NCBI GenBank assembly: GCA_022432975.1
Contig: CM039515.1
Location: forward strand, 18,913,554-18,977,553
Source of the DNA: Begonia masoniana
Lineage: Eukaryota; Streptophyta; Magnoliopsida; Cucurbitales; Begoniaceae
Direction of reading: 5' to 3'
DNA length: 64,000 bases
The translations under genes and the position numbers were made by a program. Under the pieces are notes generated by a model that was not told the origin of the DNA, did not search any database, and was given only the letters and a program-made list of their open reading frames with translations. The stretch's first letter is position 1; each line of letters opens with the position of its first letter. Of the stretch, positions 11,600 to 24,054 are shown in pieces.

Positions 11600-12530
11600 A
11601 TAGTCATGTGCTTCAACCGCCTTCTTCTGGCCCACAGTCAGCTCCTCGACCCTGCGTATGAGAAACTCAATCCTTTGCTCCATCTGCCGAAGCTTCTGCT
11701 GCCGCTCCTGATGCATCTGTCGCTCCTCCTCATGCATTTACATTCGCTCCTGTTGCATATGTCGCTCCTCCTCCTGCATCTGCTATCACTCTTGATGCAT
11801 CTGTTGCATCATTTCCCAGCTACTGCCAAGTTGAGGGGCAATTGGCGGCGCCATCAAGGTGGCGGGGGCGTCCTCCTCCATTGGAGCATCCTAAGTTGTA
11901 GCGTCCCCATGCTCTCCCTTTACCATCCAACACCCGCCGACATCGGCTAGGCCCATTCGAGATAAATGAAGTTTGTCAAATACATCGAAGCCCTGGGGAG
12001 CTCTCAACTGCTCTCCCACGGGCAGCTCAATCTGTGATCGCTGCACGATCCTCCAAATCAATATACTATACGGTAGATTTTTGTTGCATGTTCGCGCGAT
12101 CTCGTGTATGTACCTTAAAATCATGAACCCGAAGTCGAAGACCGTGACGCTATACAACTTCTCCATCACATAGAGATTCATCAGTTCATCATATCTCTAT
12201 GGCCATCCCTCGGTGTGACTGATAAGGTTGTGAACAACTTGAGCTTTGGCATTCAACTCATTCGATTTCGGTTTGGTGAATTTTGCAATGTCTGAATAAC
12301 GGTGAATCTGTCTAAGACTGCAATCCCTCTCGTGTTCTAGCAAAATCACACTCTCGAGAAGCGTGATAGTATTGTACAACCCTCTCTTCAGTAAATCCTA
12401 GCAACTCGTTCACCTGGCTTCCCCAAAAGCTAATATCTTTACCACATACATACGAATTCATACACCCCTCCCTCCCAGTGTTGGTCAAGTTCGCGTAAAG
12501 GAGGCGTTGCATCAGTATTGGATGGAGCAA
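11600..12530 (-). pseudogene. Putative plant transposon protein, degraded
   Basis: Minus-strand fragments, read from about 12,530 down to 11,600. First YANLTNTGREGCMNSYVCGKDISFW...LLGF (12,312-12,530), then HEIARTCNKNLPYSILIWRI (11,891-12,181), then a charged coiled-coil-like tail rich in Glu, Gln and Arg (MHEEERQMHQERQQKLRQME, 11,737 downward). This order recalls a domain annotated in plants as putative plant transposon protein, common next to MULE and LTR elements and of unknown biochemical role. Several frames are needed. It lies exactly where MULE copy 1 stops matching copy 2, so it probably marks a separate insertion. Confidence 0.5.
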
Positions 12531-12829
12531 GATGACAATGATGTCCCACCGTAGTTTAGTTTATGTTTTGTATTCCATTTTATGTATTTTACTTTATGTT
12601 TGTACTTTAATTTATGCTATAAGTACTATGATTGTACTTTATCTTACGCTTGTCATTTAGTTTATGCTATGTGGTATATGATTGTACTTGAGTGATATTT
12701 AACTGTCTGAAATTGGCTGTTGGTTATAAAATTATGATTTAAATATGCAGGAATTGTTTGAAGCTACCTATGAGGTCATAAAACAAAGAAAACTCTGCCC
12801 CTTTTTACAACTTTATCTCACTAAATTAC
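12531..12829. other. Spacer with MULE 3' block
   Basis: AT-rich spacer. Positions 12,745-12,805 (gcaggaattgtttgaagc onward) recur in inverse orientation at 49,636-49,700, in both places beyond the 3' end of a MULE transposase. This is therefore part of the MULE 3' terminal region, not host sequence. Confidence 0.55.
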
Positions 12830-14390
12830 ACATTATAATAAATACAAATATTACATAGTATAAATACATAAATTACAGCCCGAATAGTTATACTGCCTCT
12901 GCCGCATTTATAAGATTCCTGCACATAATGAAAACTATAGTAGACAATAATGAAAGTGTGTTTATGAGCGAAATGTGTTAAAATGTACCTACATTCCGTC
13001 AAATGTTGCACCCACACTATTCATGTCGACAACTTATTGTTCGTTGCCATTGTTGACCTCAAATTGTGTAGCTCCCACAAACATAGCACTCCAATTTCGA
13101 GCTGCACGTTCTAGCTTTACAAGTTTTTTTCTTATCTGGGGACACAAGACGTCTATTGACGATGCCAACTTCTCATATTTTTTGACAATTCTAGTCATCA
13201 AGCACTTTCGGATCATCTCAAACATGGTCAGAATCGGTTTGTCTCTTACAAGTAATAAAATTGCATTGAATGACTCACATAAATTGTTTAATCCCAATTT
13301 ACAGTTGAAAATCAAAGAAAATGCATTACTAGCCCAATATCGGTATGTGCCTCGAAGATATGCGTGGACATCCGAGTTAATCTGATTCAAGTTCCTCATT
13401 GCTCTCTCGAAATGAAAAGTTATTGTTCCCCTGGCCGCAATAACTACCACAACACCTGAATATTTGAAAGAACAATTGGAAATGCATTATACCTTTTGTC
13501 GATCTAAAACAAATGTCCATCCATATCCCGATTAACTCTGTAAGTTTTCTTTCAATAGTTTCAAAAGTCACATCCACGAGTTCATTCACTCTGATTCCAC
13601 ATTGGCGACAACAACTAGATATATTTCATTATTTCCATCAATACTAATGGCTTGTCAGTAATTGGTTAGGATATGAGCCTTTTAGATGATAATTATCTAA
13701 ACAGATAATAGGTCTACCACACTGCAGCGAATATGCCTTACAATCAGCTATACACATATACATTCTTTTGAATACACATGACTCACTATCGGCAGTGCCC
13801 GCCAAGTAAGTCTATAAGCCCAATGTGCTACTCGGATTTGATCTACATATTTCTTCTGTCTACGATCATAATAGATTGTATTGTTCGTCGTTCTTCCCTT
13901 CATTAAGTTTTCGCACTGCGCTTCTTGCTCTTCTGGCAATACATGGTTTAATGTTGGCATTCAAATTATTCCTCACTGTCTCGATAATAAAAGAAATTTT
14001 CCACGTAGGTTGACTTTTGAACCTATCGAAATAATGATTTGTAACCCATTTTGCAGTAGTGTGTTGATTTTCAATTTTCTTTGAATAGTTGTGAGAATCG
14101 TTGAAACTCTTTATTTGAAACATATTCTCATTTTGCATCTTTGAACCATGTAATCGTCAATGACATCCGTCTTCACACACGGCTGTCAGTTGTCGAGATT
14201 CACTTTTAATGAATTCAATATCATAACCATTATTCAAAGCATATTCTACGTTGTGATAAAATTTTTGTCCTTGTTGGAGCTCGGATGCTCGCCGGCATTC
14301 CTCTCTCTCTTGGTGTGCAGCGCTTGGGTGGGGAAATGAAAATGAAGATGGAGAAGACCCTCTTCTCTCTCTCATTTTCATTTAATGAAA
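12830..14390 (-). pseudogene. Mutator-like (MULE) transposase, copy 3, inverted
   Basis: Minus-strand MULE transposase remnant facing copy 1 tail to tail. N-proximal pieces: YHNVEYALNNGYDIEFIKSES (14,157-14,381) and TAKWVTNHYFDRFKSQPTWK with ARRARSAVRKLNEGKNDEQY (13,866-14,138). Middle: fragments around 13,377-13,960. C-proximal: AYLRGTYRYWASNAFSLIFN, CESFNAILLLVRDKPILTMFE and AARNWSAMF (13,034-13,450). The tail about 12,830-13,017 matches the 3' tails of the plus-strand copies. Clearly diverged from copies 1 and 2 and broken by stops and frameshifts. No catalytic block can be called complete. Confidence 0.75.
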
Positions 14391-14972
14391 TTAATAAATT
14401 TTATTTTAAAATTTATTATATCATTTAATTTATTAAATAACATAATGTATCACCTATTTACATATATATACGTTCCACTAATTATATATACATAAATACT
14501 CCACTTCATATATCGAGCCAAGAGTCACACAAACCGACTCGTTGCACGATACTTTGTTCAATAAAAATTCCACTTACGAAGTCTAAACTCCAAAATTTGA
14601 CCAATTGACCAAAACATATATGTGACCCATAATGACAAAATTTGTAACACTCAAAAAATTTCCTATAACGCGCGTAGCCCTAGGTTAGGGTATGTCATGA
14701 GAGTTTAACGTTAGTCCTAGAGTTTTCCTAAGCTCGTGAGTGGAAAGTAAAATTGAATAGGAAATTGAGAGAAAATTTTAGGGTTTGAGGGGTTAGAAGT
14801 TTTTATGGAGTTGAATTGAACTAAAGGTAAAGTAAATGATAAAAAGGGGGAGAATATTGTGGGCTTCACGTTGGATTGAGGGAGAGTTAAGGGTGAGGTG
14901 ATTTTGTAAAAATAAGAAATTGGGTGGTAAGTTTCAAAAGAGAAAAAGTACAATTAGGTTAAAATGAGAATT
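14391..14972. other. AT-rich spacer with a possible LTR start
   Basis: No gene. From 14,643 the text tgtaacactc looks like the start of a gypsy-type LTR, running to the insertion point of the element at 14,973. If so, it is a truncated LTR into which the next element jumped. No matching right half was found. Confidence 0.35.
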
Positions 14973-15679
14973 TGTAGCACCCGGTTTTAGTCAAACCGAA
15001 TTTAACTTATCAATTAATGATGTGCAATTTCATAGAAGAATTGAGAGAATTATTAATTAGGTTAATGACTGACTAAACAAGGGCATTTATGTAAATTGAA
15101 AATTTAAAAGTGGATAACCTATTTAAGGGAAGGGGTTTAGCAATTTATGCACTGTAGCCGCCACTGTTTCATCATTTATTCCTTTTCGGTATCCTACTCA
15201 AGCTCAGCGGAGCTCTCGGCGATTCTTCCACCAGACTCTTCTTCTATCTAAGTAAGTTTTTCTTCATTTCTTATATTTTAGCAGTTAGAAAGCAGAGGGA
15301 GTACAATGTGAGGATTTTGAGGATGCTATAGATGAGTGTCCATTTCGGTTTAGTGCAGTATCGGGAATGCATTATGACCTGAGTTCTCAAATTAATTTCC
15401 TTAGGTCTCTGGTTGAATAGGATGAAGTTTAGTGAAGGTTTAATTAATGATCGGTTTATGGATTTAGGTTCGAGCAAATTCCCGAAGGAGATTTCAACCA
15501 AACCTTCCAGAAGACCAGGTAAGTGAAGTAATGTGTGTGCCTTCGGGCCTACATCACAAAACAGTAGGTTTTTGCACATCGAGTGTTTTCTGTATGTCAT
15601 GCATCATATTTTTGAAAGAATACGAAAATGAATTTTTCATGGAATGAATGGTAAGGTATGAACAGAAAGTGTTATGATA

Positions 15680-15870
15680 GCTATTAAGGGAACTAATCCG
15701 CCCCTTAATTGATGTAGAGGATTTATTACATTGGGAGAGTTGATCCCACTCCCAAGGAAATCAGGGGATCATGATAGCTATTAAGGGAACTAATCTGCCC
15801 CTTAATTGATGTAGATGATTTATTACATTGGGAGAGTTGATCTCACTCCCAAGGGAACTGAGGGATCGGA
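15680..15870. repeat. Two direct hairpin-bearing units in LTR A
   Basis: Each unit of about 98 bp has two short inverted repeats: attaaggg ... ccccttaat, and ttgggag ... ctcccaa. The same pair is kept in the 3' LTR (about 22,463-22,652) and in the solo LTR (about 41,510-41,690). Confidence 0.8.
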
Positions 15871-16441
15871 TCAGTTTATGAACGAATGTGAATGCAACTA
15901 TGATGAGAAAGTAGAAATTGCATGTTTAGGAATTTATGTTTCAGCATTTCATTTCATTACTGCTTTACTTACTTAGCATTAGGCTAATAGATGAGTTTTG
16001 TGATGAAGGTGTTGAAGTTACTGCAGGTGATTTCCCTAAGTTCACAAATGCATAGATGATGTTGGAGGAGCACATTCAGGCCACGACTTGGTAAACTGAT
16101 GAAGCGGTTTAACTAGTATTTTGTTTATGTGCATTGTAGTGAACAACTGGATAGCTGAGTTGTGTTTGAGTTTCGTTGACATAATCAACTTTTAATGTTT
16201 TGATCTTAGGTTTGAAAACTCTCTGGTTCAGTTGACAATGTTTTCACTCAAGTATGTCGAGTCTTATGACAGTAATAGTTTTTAATGTTTTGAACACATT
16301 TTGAAACTTTCTGATAATAGTACCTTGCTGATTTAGCATTGTTTTTTTTTTACTGGATTTGAGTAATGTAGAGATTGAAGTTGTTTCTGGATGGTTTCAT
16401 TGAAGTGAATAAGTCCTTTCGTAGTAGAGTTGTTTTGTATA

Positions 16442-16690
16442 GGGTACGTGTAGTTGTTCTATCGGTAGATGTGAGTAAAAGTTTTTTGTCGCTTTGTGAT
16501 CGGTATGTGTAGTTGTCCTATCGGTAGATTTGAGTAAAAGTCTTTTGTCGTTTTGTGATCGGTATGTGTAGTTGTCCTAATCGGTAGATGTGAGTAAAAG
16601 TCTTTTGTCGTTTTGTGATCGGTATGTGTAGTTTTTCTATCGGTAGATGTGAGTAAAATATTTTGTCGTTTTGTGATCGGTATAAGTAGT
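16442..16690. repeat. About 60-bp tandem repeat in 5' LTR A
   Basis: Four units plus a partial one, each built on gtatgtgtagttgtcctatc and gagtaaaagtcttttgtcg. The 3' LTR (about 23,226-23,420) has one unit fewer, a length difference that arose after insertion. Confidence 0.85.
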
Positions 16691-17082
16691 CTATTTTATC
16701 GGCAGAGGCTGGATGGATGATTCATCCGGCTGACGTCATCGGTGGAAACCTTCAGTTTTGTTTCCGCCCTGTTTCGCTGACTTTGTTCAACGGCAGATGC
16801 GTTTGACTTCTTTAATCTTTAAGTATTTCACGATTTATACCTTCATTTCTTTCAGGCGACTATCTTCTAATTTTATACTAATTATTCACACATTGTTTTA
16901 TAGTTTGTTTAACTCTATTTTGCCCAAATGATTTCCACTGTAAGTTTCTAAATGTTTTGAGGTTTTAGAAAATGTCAAATTTTGACTTTCGAGCGAAGTT
17001 TTAAATTTTGTCCAAAGTTTTCTAGTTATGTTCGGGCTTATAAGTAACAAAACGGGTCCAGAAAACTCGGGGCGTTACAGTA

Positions 17083-17093
17083 TGGTATCAGAG
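17083..17093 (+). promoter_or_regulatory. Primer binding site of element A
   Basis: tggtatcagag, complementary to the 3' end of plant initiator tRNA-Met, three bases after the LTR end. It would prime minus-strand DNA synthesis. Confidence 0.9.
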
Positions 17094-17234
17094 ACATTCG
17101 GTTAAACCGTTCAAAAGATTACTCATCAGTGCCAATCGTTGCATGGAAGTACTCCGACAACTGTAAGTGTTTATGTTAGCCTTAGTAATTAGATGTTTAT
17201 GAAAGTAGTTAACCTTGTACAGGAATTCAGTATA

Positions 17235-20200
17235 ATGGCCAGACGCCCAGGAAGACCTAGAATACCGAGGGAAATGCCAAACTTGAGGAGTGAGGAGGAA
17301 CCTAGTGTTATTAGACAGCTGACAGATTTGGTACGTCAGCAAACAGACTTAGTGCGTCAGCAGTCTGATCAGTTAGGAGTGTTGCTGAACCGAGAAGTTC
17401 AAGGGAGTGCCAACTCGGGTTCTAGCAATGAACATTCAGGAGACCGATTCAGGAGGCTTCAGCCGCCCACATTTGATGGAAAATCATCCAACCCAATTGT
17501 TGCCGAAGAGTGGTTGAGGAAGATTGAAAGCATGCTCCGATGTGCCAACGTCGGAGAAGGAGACAAAGTCACTCTGGCGACGTTTCATTTTGTTGGAGAC
17601 GCCCAACTTTGGTGGGAAACAGTTGAGACCACCACTGACATTCTGACTATGACTTGGTCTCGGTTTAAGGACACCTTCCTTGAGAAATATTTTAACAGCA
17701 CCGTTCAGGCCGCAAAGAAGGTGGAGTTCATGAACTTGAAGCAGACAGGGTCTGTGGCTGAGTACGTTAGACAATTTGAGTCCCTGTCCAGATTCGCTGG
17801 ACACTTTGTTCACAGAAACGAAGATAAAGTGTTTCAATTTATGAATGGACTGAAGCCAGAGGTGTACAGAGGAGTCAAGTTTTCGGGTTTTAGAGGCTTG
17901 CCTTTCAGTGAAGTTGTGTCCACAGCCTTAGAGGTGGAGGAAGCCGAAATGAAATGTTCTGGACCAAAGGAAGCCCCGCGAAAATTCGTCCAACCCCAAC
18001 AACAGAGAGGAATGAAGAGGCCAAATGAAGGCCAGAGTAGCCAAGGATCAAGGAGGAAGGTACCGGATAACAGGAAGTATCCCCAGTGCCCGAAGTGTCT
18101 GAAAAGTCACCTGGGTGAATGCAGGTTGGGTTCGGGAAAGTGTTTCAATTGCGAAGAAATTGGACACGCATTCAGGGATTGCCCGAGGCCCAGGGTCACT
18201 CGGTGTTTCAACTGTGGCAAAGTTGGTCACCTTAACAGAGACTGCCCGGTCTTAAAGAATAGCCCTGCTATGCTAAAGCCAAGGATATTCTCCATGGTGG
18301 AGTCGGGAGATGATGAGCAGCCTTCGGTTGTATCAGGTACTATACTGGTCAACTCTTTACCAGCTTTTACATTGATAGATTCTGGTGCAACACATTCATT
18401 CATAGCATCGACATTTGCTGATAAGTTAGATGTAAAGCTTACCCCTACTGAGCATGTGTTTAATGTTGCCCTACCCTCTGGTGAACGCATGCACTGTAAC
18501 CAAGTGATGTCTGATAGTGTTGTATTAGTAGGAAACATGAATTTGCCTGCCGATCTCATTATTATGGACATAATGGGATTTGATGTAATCCTAGGAATGG
18601 ATTGGTTGTTTAAGCATTATGCCACAATAGATTGTAGGACTGGAATTGTTAGTTTTCAACCCCCTGGTGGTTTAAACCATACATTCCAAGCTCTGAGGAA
18701 GAGTAAGAAAATGATTGTAATGACTTCTGTCGATTGTAGACCTTCCCCATGCAGAGAGTATTTGTGCTTTTTGGCCAATGTTTTAGACACACAACTAGTA
18801 GAAAAATCAAGTCCCAAAAATGTTTTAGTTGTCCAAGATTTTCCGGAAGTATTACTAGATGACCTTCCTGGCTTGCCACCAGATAGAGAAATTGAATTCG
18901 TTGTAGATGTTTACCCCGGCGCCGAGCCTATGTCTAAGAATCCATATAAGCTAGCACCAACAGAACTTAAGGAATTGAAGAAGCAGTTAGAGGATTTGTT
19001 GGAAAAATGGTTCATATGCCCTAGCTTTTCACCATGGGGTGCACCCGTCCTTTTTGTCAAAAAGAAAGATGGATCAATGCGTATGTGCATAGACTATAGA
19101 GAATTGAATAAGCTAACTGTCAAGAACAAGTATCCACTACCGAGGATTGATGATTTATTTGATCAGCTTAAGGGTGCAAGAGTTTTCTCTAAGATTGACC
19201 TTAGGTCTGGTTATTACCAGTTGAAGTTTAAATCTGAAGATATTCCAAAGACTGCTTTTTGCACAAAATATGGACATTATGAGTTTTTGGTCATGTCCTT
19301 TGGATTGACAAATGCACCAGCAGCCTTTATGGATCTCATGAATAGAGTGTTTCATTAATTTTTGGATAAATTTGTCATAGTGTTTATCGATGACATTCTG
19401 ATCTACTCACGAACCAAGGAGGAGCATGCAAGACACTTAAGCTTGGTCTTAGGATTACTGAGGCAGCACCAACTTTTTGCCAAGTTCTCTAAGTGTGAGT
19501 TTTGACTCGACCAAGTTCACTTTTTAGGACATGTTATTTCAGGAAGTGGTATAGCTGTCGATCCAGCCAAGGTCTAAGCGGTTAAGGAGTGGCCCCAACC
19601 GAAGAGTGCTACTGATATTCGAAGCTTCCTTGGATTGGCTGGGTATTACAGGAAATTTATCGAAAGATTCTCAAAGATTGCAACACCCCTCACTCGACTA
19701 ACTAGAAAGAACGTGAAATATGTGTGGACTGAGGATTGTGAACTTAGTTTTCAGACATTGAAACAGAAACTGACCAATGCTCCAATTCTGACCCTTCCTA
19801 TTGATAACGGTAAGTTTAGCATTTATTGTGATGCTTCCAAAATTGGTCTTGGTTGTGTGTTGATGCAGGATGGTAAAGTGATAGCTTACGCCTCTAGACA
19901 ATTAAAAACACATGAGAAGAACTATCCTACACATGACTTAGAATTAGCTGCTGTGGTCTTTGCATTATAGATTTGAAGACACTACCTGTATGGACAAACT
20001 TGTGAGATATTTTCGGATCATAAAAGTCTAAAATACATTTTCACGCAAAAGGAACTGAATATGAGGCAACGTAGGTGGTTAGAGTTTGTCAAAGATTATG
20101 ATTTTAAGATTAAGTACATCCCTGGCAAGGCGAATGTAGTGGCTGATGCTTTGAGTAGAGTGACTCCCTCAGTCTCTACATTGATTCTAGACATACCGAT

Positions 20201-21720
20201 AGCTTTAGAGACAGAATTCCAAAGATTTAACCTGGAAGCTGTGTCTAGTGTGGCAGCCATGCTTTTCGGCCATATCTTTGAGGCTTACTATTTTGGAGAG
20301 AATAAAGGAAGTTCAAATGAATGACACTGAATGCAATAAGTATAAGTTGTGCATGGATTCTACTGACAAGTCAGATTTCAACTGCTTAGTTGATGGAATT
20401 CTCAAGTTTTGAAATAGATGGTTTGTTCCGGCTGATACTGAACTTAGAAAGGGAATCCTATCTGAGGCACATTCTTCTAGACTCTCTGTTCATTCAGGAG
20501 GTACGAAAATGTACAGAGATCTCAAGCAACATTATTGGTGGCCAGGTATGAAAAGAAGTGTGACGGAGTATGTGGAGTCATGTCTGGTCTTCCAGCAAGT
20601 CAAAGCCGAACATCAGAGGCCTGCTGGAACATTGCAACCCTTACCAGTTCCTGAATGGAAATGGGAACAATTAACTATGGATTTTGTTATAGGATTACCT
20701 AGAACAGCAAAGGGTCACGATGCAATTTGGGTAATAGTTGATCGTTTAACCAAATCTGCTCACTTTCTGCCAATTAAGATAACATACTCGATGGATCAAC
20801 TGGCTGAGTTGTATGTGCAAGAAATTGTTAGGTTACATGGAGTTTCAGGTACCATAGTTTCACACCGAGACTCTAAATTTACATCTAAGTTTTGAAAAAG
20901 TTTGCACAAGGCTATGGGAACACAGCTTAGTTTTAGCACGGCTTTCCACCCTCAAACAGATGGACAATCCGAAAGGACTATTCAAACAATGGAGGATATG
21001 CTTCGTGCTTGTGTTTTAGAATTTCAAGGTTCTTGGAGTAAGTATTTATCATTGGTTGAGTTCTCTTACAATAACAGTTTTCAGGCAACAATAGGCATGG
21101 CACCATACGAGGCATTATATGGACGAAAGTGCAGATCTCCATTATATTGGGATGAAGTTGGAGAAGCACAATTGATTGGTCTTGACATTGTGCAACAGAC
21201 AATGGAGAAGATTGCTCTTATCCGACAAAGAATCTTGACAGCTAAAAGCCGGCAGAAAAGCTATACAGACAAAAGATAAAGAGAACTGGAATTTGATGTT
21301 GGTAACGAAGTTTTCCTTAAAGTGTCACCTTTCAAGGGAGTTTTGAGATTTGGAAAGAGAGGCAAGTTGAACCCCAGATATATTGGACCTTTCTCAATCT
21401 TGAAAAGGATTGGGAAGTCAGCTTATCAGCTACAGCTACCAGCCTCTTTAAAGGGAATCCATAATGTGTTTCATGTTTCCATACTGAAGAAGTGTGTTAG
21501 AGATCTATCTCAAGTTGTGGAACCTCAGAGTATCGAAGTTCACCCCACTCTTACTTATGAAGAGAAACCAGCAAGGATCCTAGACTATGCTGTGAAAGTG
21601 TTGCGCAACAAAGAAGTTTCACTGGTGAAAGTCTTATGGCACAACCAGAACATAGAGGAGACCACTTGGGAGCACCAACAAGACATGATGGACCAACATC
21701 CAGATTTATTCAGGTACTGA
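17235..21720 (+). pseudogene. Gag-pol polyprotein of element A, broken
   Basis: Start ATG 17,235 ([10 protein letters not shown]), just after an acceptor-like tgtacag. Gag has the retrotransposon-gag core ([11 protein letters not shown]) and two zinc knuckles, [14 protein letters not shown] and [14 protein letters not shown]. Protease active site is [10 protein letters not shown] has [13 protein letters not shown] and [13 protein letters not shown]; RNase H has [11 protein letters not shown]; integrase has [13 protein letters not shown]; a chromodomain-like tail (LVKVLWHNQNIEETTWE) ends at the TGA at 21,718. In-frame stops lie at 19,356, 19,503, 19,575, 19,968 and 19,974, with a later one near 20,413 and others downstream. 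One frameshift falls between about 20,250 and 20,290. The integrase motif usually read SDRD is SHRD, so a likely catalytic Asp is lost. Not able to mobilise itself. Confidence 0.92.
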
Positions 21721-21742
21721 ATTTTGAGGACAAAATTCTTTT

Positions 21743-21755
21743 AAGGAGGGTAGAT
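21743..21755 (+). promoter_or_regulatory. Polypurine tract of element A
   Basis: aaggagggtagat directly before the 3' LTR; the expected plus-strand primer position. Confidence 0.75.
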
Positions 21756-23575
21756 TGTAGCACCCGATTTCAGTCAAACCGAATTTAACTTATCAATTAA
21801 TGATGTGCAATTTCATGGAAGAATTGAGAGAATTATTGATTAGGTTAATGAGTGACTAAGCAAGGGCATTTATGTAAATTGGAAATTTAAAAGTGGATAA
21901 CCTATTTAAGGGAAGGGGTTTAGCAATTTATGCACTGTAGCCGCCACTGTTTCATCATTTATTCCTTTTCGGTATCCTGCTCAAGCTTAGCGGAGCTCTC
22001 GGCGATTCTTCCACCAGACTCTTCTTCTATCTAAGTAAGTTTTTCCTCATTTCTTATATTTTAGCAGATAGAAAGCCGAGGGAGTACAATGTGAGGATTT
22101 TAAGGATGCTATAGATGAGTGTCCGTTTCGGTTTAGTGCAGTATCGGGAATGCATTATGACCTGAGTTCTCAAATTAATTTCCTTAGGTCTCTGGTTGAA
22201 TAGGATGAAGTTTAGTAAAGGTTTAATTAATAATCGGTTTATGGATTTAGGTTCGAGCAAATTCCCGAAGGAGATTTCAACCAAACCTTCCAGAAGACCA
22301 GGTAAGTGAAGTAATGTGTGTGCCTTCGGGCCTACATCACAAAACAGTAGGTTTTTGCACATCGAGTGTTTTCTGTATGTCATGCATCATATTTTTGAAA
22401 GAATACGAAAATGAATTTTTCATGGAATGAATGGTAAGGTATGAACAGAAAGTGTTATGATAGCTATTAAGGGAACTAATCCGCCCCTTAATTGATGTAG
22501 AGGATTTATTACATTGGGAGAGTTGATCCCACTCCCAAGGAAATCAGGGGATCATGATAGCTATTAAGGGAACTAATCTGCCCCTTAATTGATGTAGATG
22601 ATTTATTACATTGGGAGAGTTGATCTCACTCCCAAGGGAACTGAGGGATCGGATCAGTTTATGAACGAATGTGAATGCAACTATGATGAGAAAGTAGAAA
22701 TTGCATGTTTAGGAATTTATGTTTCAGCATTTCATTTCATTACTGCTTTACTTACTTAGCATTAGGCTAATAGATGAGTTTTGTGATGAAGGTGTTGAAG
22801 TTACTGCAGGTGATTTCCCTAAGTTCACAAATGCATAGATGATGTTGGAGGAGCACATTCAGGCCACGACTTGGTAAACTGATGAAGCGGTTTAACTAGT
22901 ATTTTGTTTATGTGCATTGTAGTGAACAACTGGATAGCTGAGTTGTGTTTGAGTTTCGTTGACATAATCAACTTTTAATGTTTTGATCTTAGGTTTGAAA
23001 ACTCTCTGGTTCAGTTGACAATGTTTTCACTCAAGTATGTCGAGTCTTATGACAGTAATAGTTTTTAATGTTTTGAACACATTTTGAAACTTTCTGATAA
23101 TAGTACCTTGCTGATTTAGCATTGTTTTTTTTTACTGGATTTGAGTAATGTAGAGATTGAAGTTGTTTTTGGATGGTTTCATTGAAGTGAATAAGTCCTT
23201 TCGTAGTAGAGTTGTTTTGTATAGGGTACGTGTAGTTGTTCTATCGGTAGATGTGAGTAAAAGTTTTTTGTCGCTTTGTGATCGGTATGTGTAGTTGTCC
23301 TATCGGTAGATTTGAGTAAAAGTCTTTTGTCGTTTTGTGATCGGTATGTGTAGTTGTCCTAATCGGTAGATGTGAGTAAAAGTCTTTTGTCGTTTTGTGA
23401 TCGGTATAAGTAGTCTATTTTACCGGCAGAGGCTGGATGGATGATTCATCCAGCTGACGTCATCTGTGGAAACCTTCCGTTTTGTTTCCACCCTGTTTCG
23501 CTGACTTTGTTCAGCGGCAGATGCGTTTGACTTCTTTAATCTTTAAGTATTTCACGCTTTATACCTTCACTCTTT
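21756..23575 (+). repeat. 3' LTR of element A, truncated
   Basis: Begins tgtagcaccc and follows the 5' LTR almost base for base, then departs after ataccttcac (about 23,570), where the 5' LTR continues for about 226 bp. The end was removed or replaced by the sequence that follows. Confidence 0.88.
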
Positions 23576-23932
23576 GAGAGGAGGAAACAGCATAAGGTGA
23601 TGAAAACCGTTCCCCGTCGTTGGTGGACATCTTCGGCAATGAAGTAGTCTTTTTCCCGAAGGCCTAATCTTGACCTCACGAGACCGACGCTGGGCATTCC
23701 CTCCACGATTCTGCATTCATCTGAACATCACCCACCTCCCAGCGAGTTATTTGCAGACCCAGACCCTATCAGTTGGTATCAAAGCCCAACTTGGAAGCTC
23801 TTGTGTTTTTCTATTCTATTTTGTCCTCAGTCGTAAGTTTTTATTTTTTGTTTTTGTTTGTTGTATTGTTTTTGTTGTGTTGTTTCGGTCATATGTCCAT
23901 TTAAGTTTCACCCATTGTGTTGCATGTTTCTA
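23576..23932. other. Foreign junction segment, retroelement-leader-like
   Basis: Matches neither LTR A nor the duplication block. Contains ttggtatcaaagccc (about 23,772-23,786), close to a tRNA-Met-type primer site, so it may be the 5' leader of another LTR element. No reliable coding sequence. Confidence 0.35.
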
Positions 23933-24054
23933 GGCGTAAATTAAGAACAGGGTGATCGGCCACCTGCCAGAGTTTGATTTGTTATATTTTTTATAGTTTA
24001 AGATTTTAGTTGTTAAAGTGTTTATTTTATAAGGTGTTCTTGCCAAAAACCTAA

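Larger units (their letters stand above)
14973..17079 (+). repeat. 5' LTR of element A
   Basis: Begins tgtagcaccc, ends ggggcgttaca; 2,107 bp. Holds two copies of a roughly 98-bp unit with hairpins (15,680-15,870), a CAG|GTAAGT splice-donor-like site at 15,516-15,522, a tandem repeat of about 60 bp (16,442-16,680) and one TGACGTCA (16,727). Confidence 0.92.
14973..23575 (+). mobile_element. Ty3/gypsy chromovirus (Tekay/Del-like), element A
   Basis: Order: 5' LTR, initiator-Met primer site, gag with two CCHC knuckles, protease, RT, RNase H, integrase, chromodomain-like tail, polypurine tract, 3' LTR. The integrase-then-chromodomain order and LTRs over 2 kb fit the Tekay/Del lineage. The 3' LTR stops about 226 bp short, so there is no right terminus or target duplication; the 5-bp left flank is gaatt. 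The shared LTR parts look near-identical by eye, so insertion is fairly recent, yet gag-pol has several stops. The solo LTR at 40,810-42,765 is a related family. Confidence 0.93.

Noticed and set aside
15271..15600. 109-codon minus frame in LTR A, repeated at 22,054-22,383
   Set aside because: Present twice only because the LTR is present twice; no homology recognised and antisense to the element.
17088..17342. Minus-strand frames opposite gag-pol of elements A, B and D
   Set aside because: Shadows of retrotransposon coding sequence.
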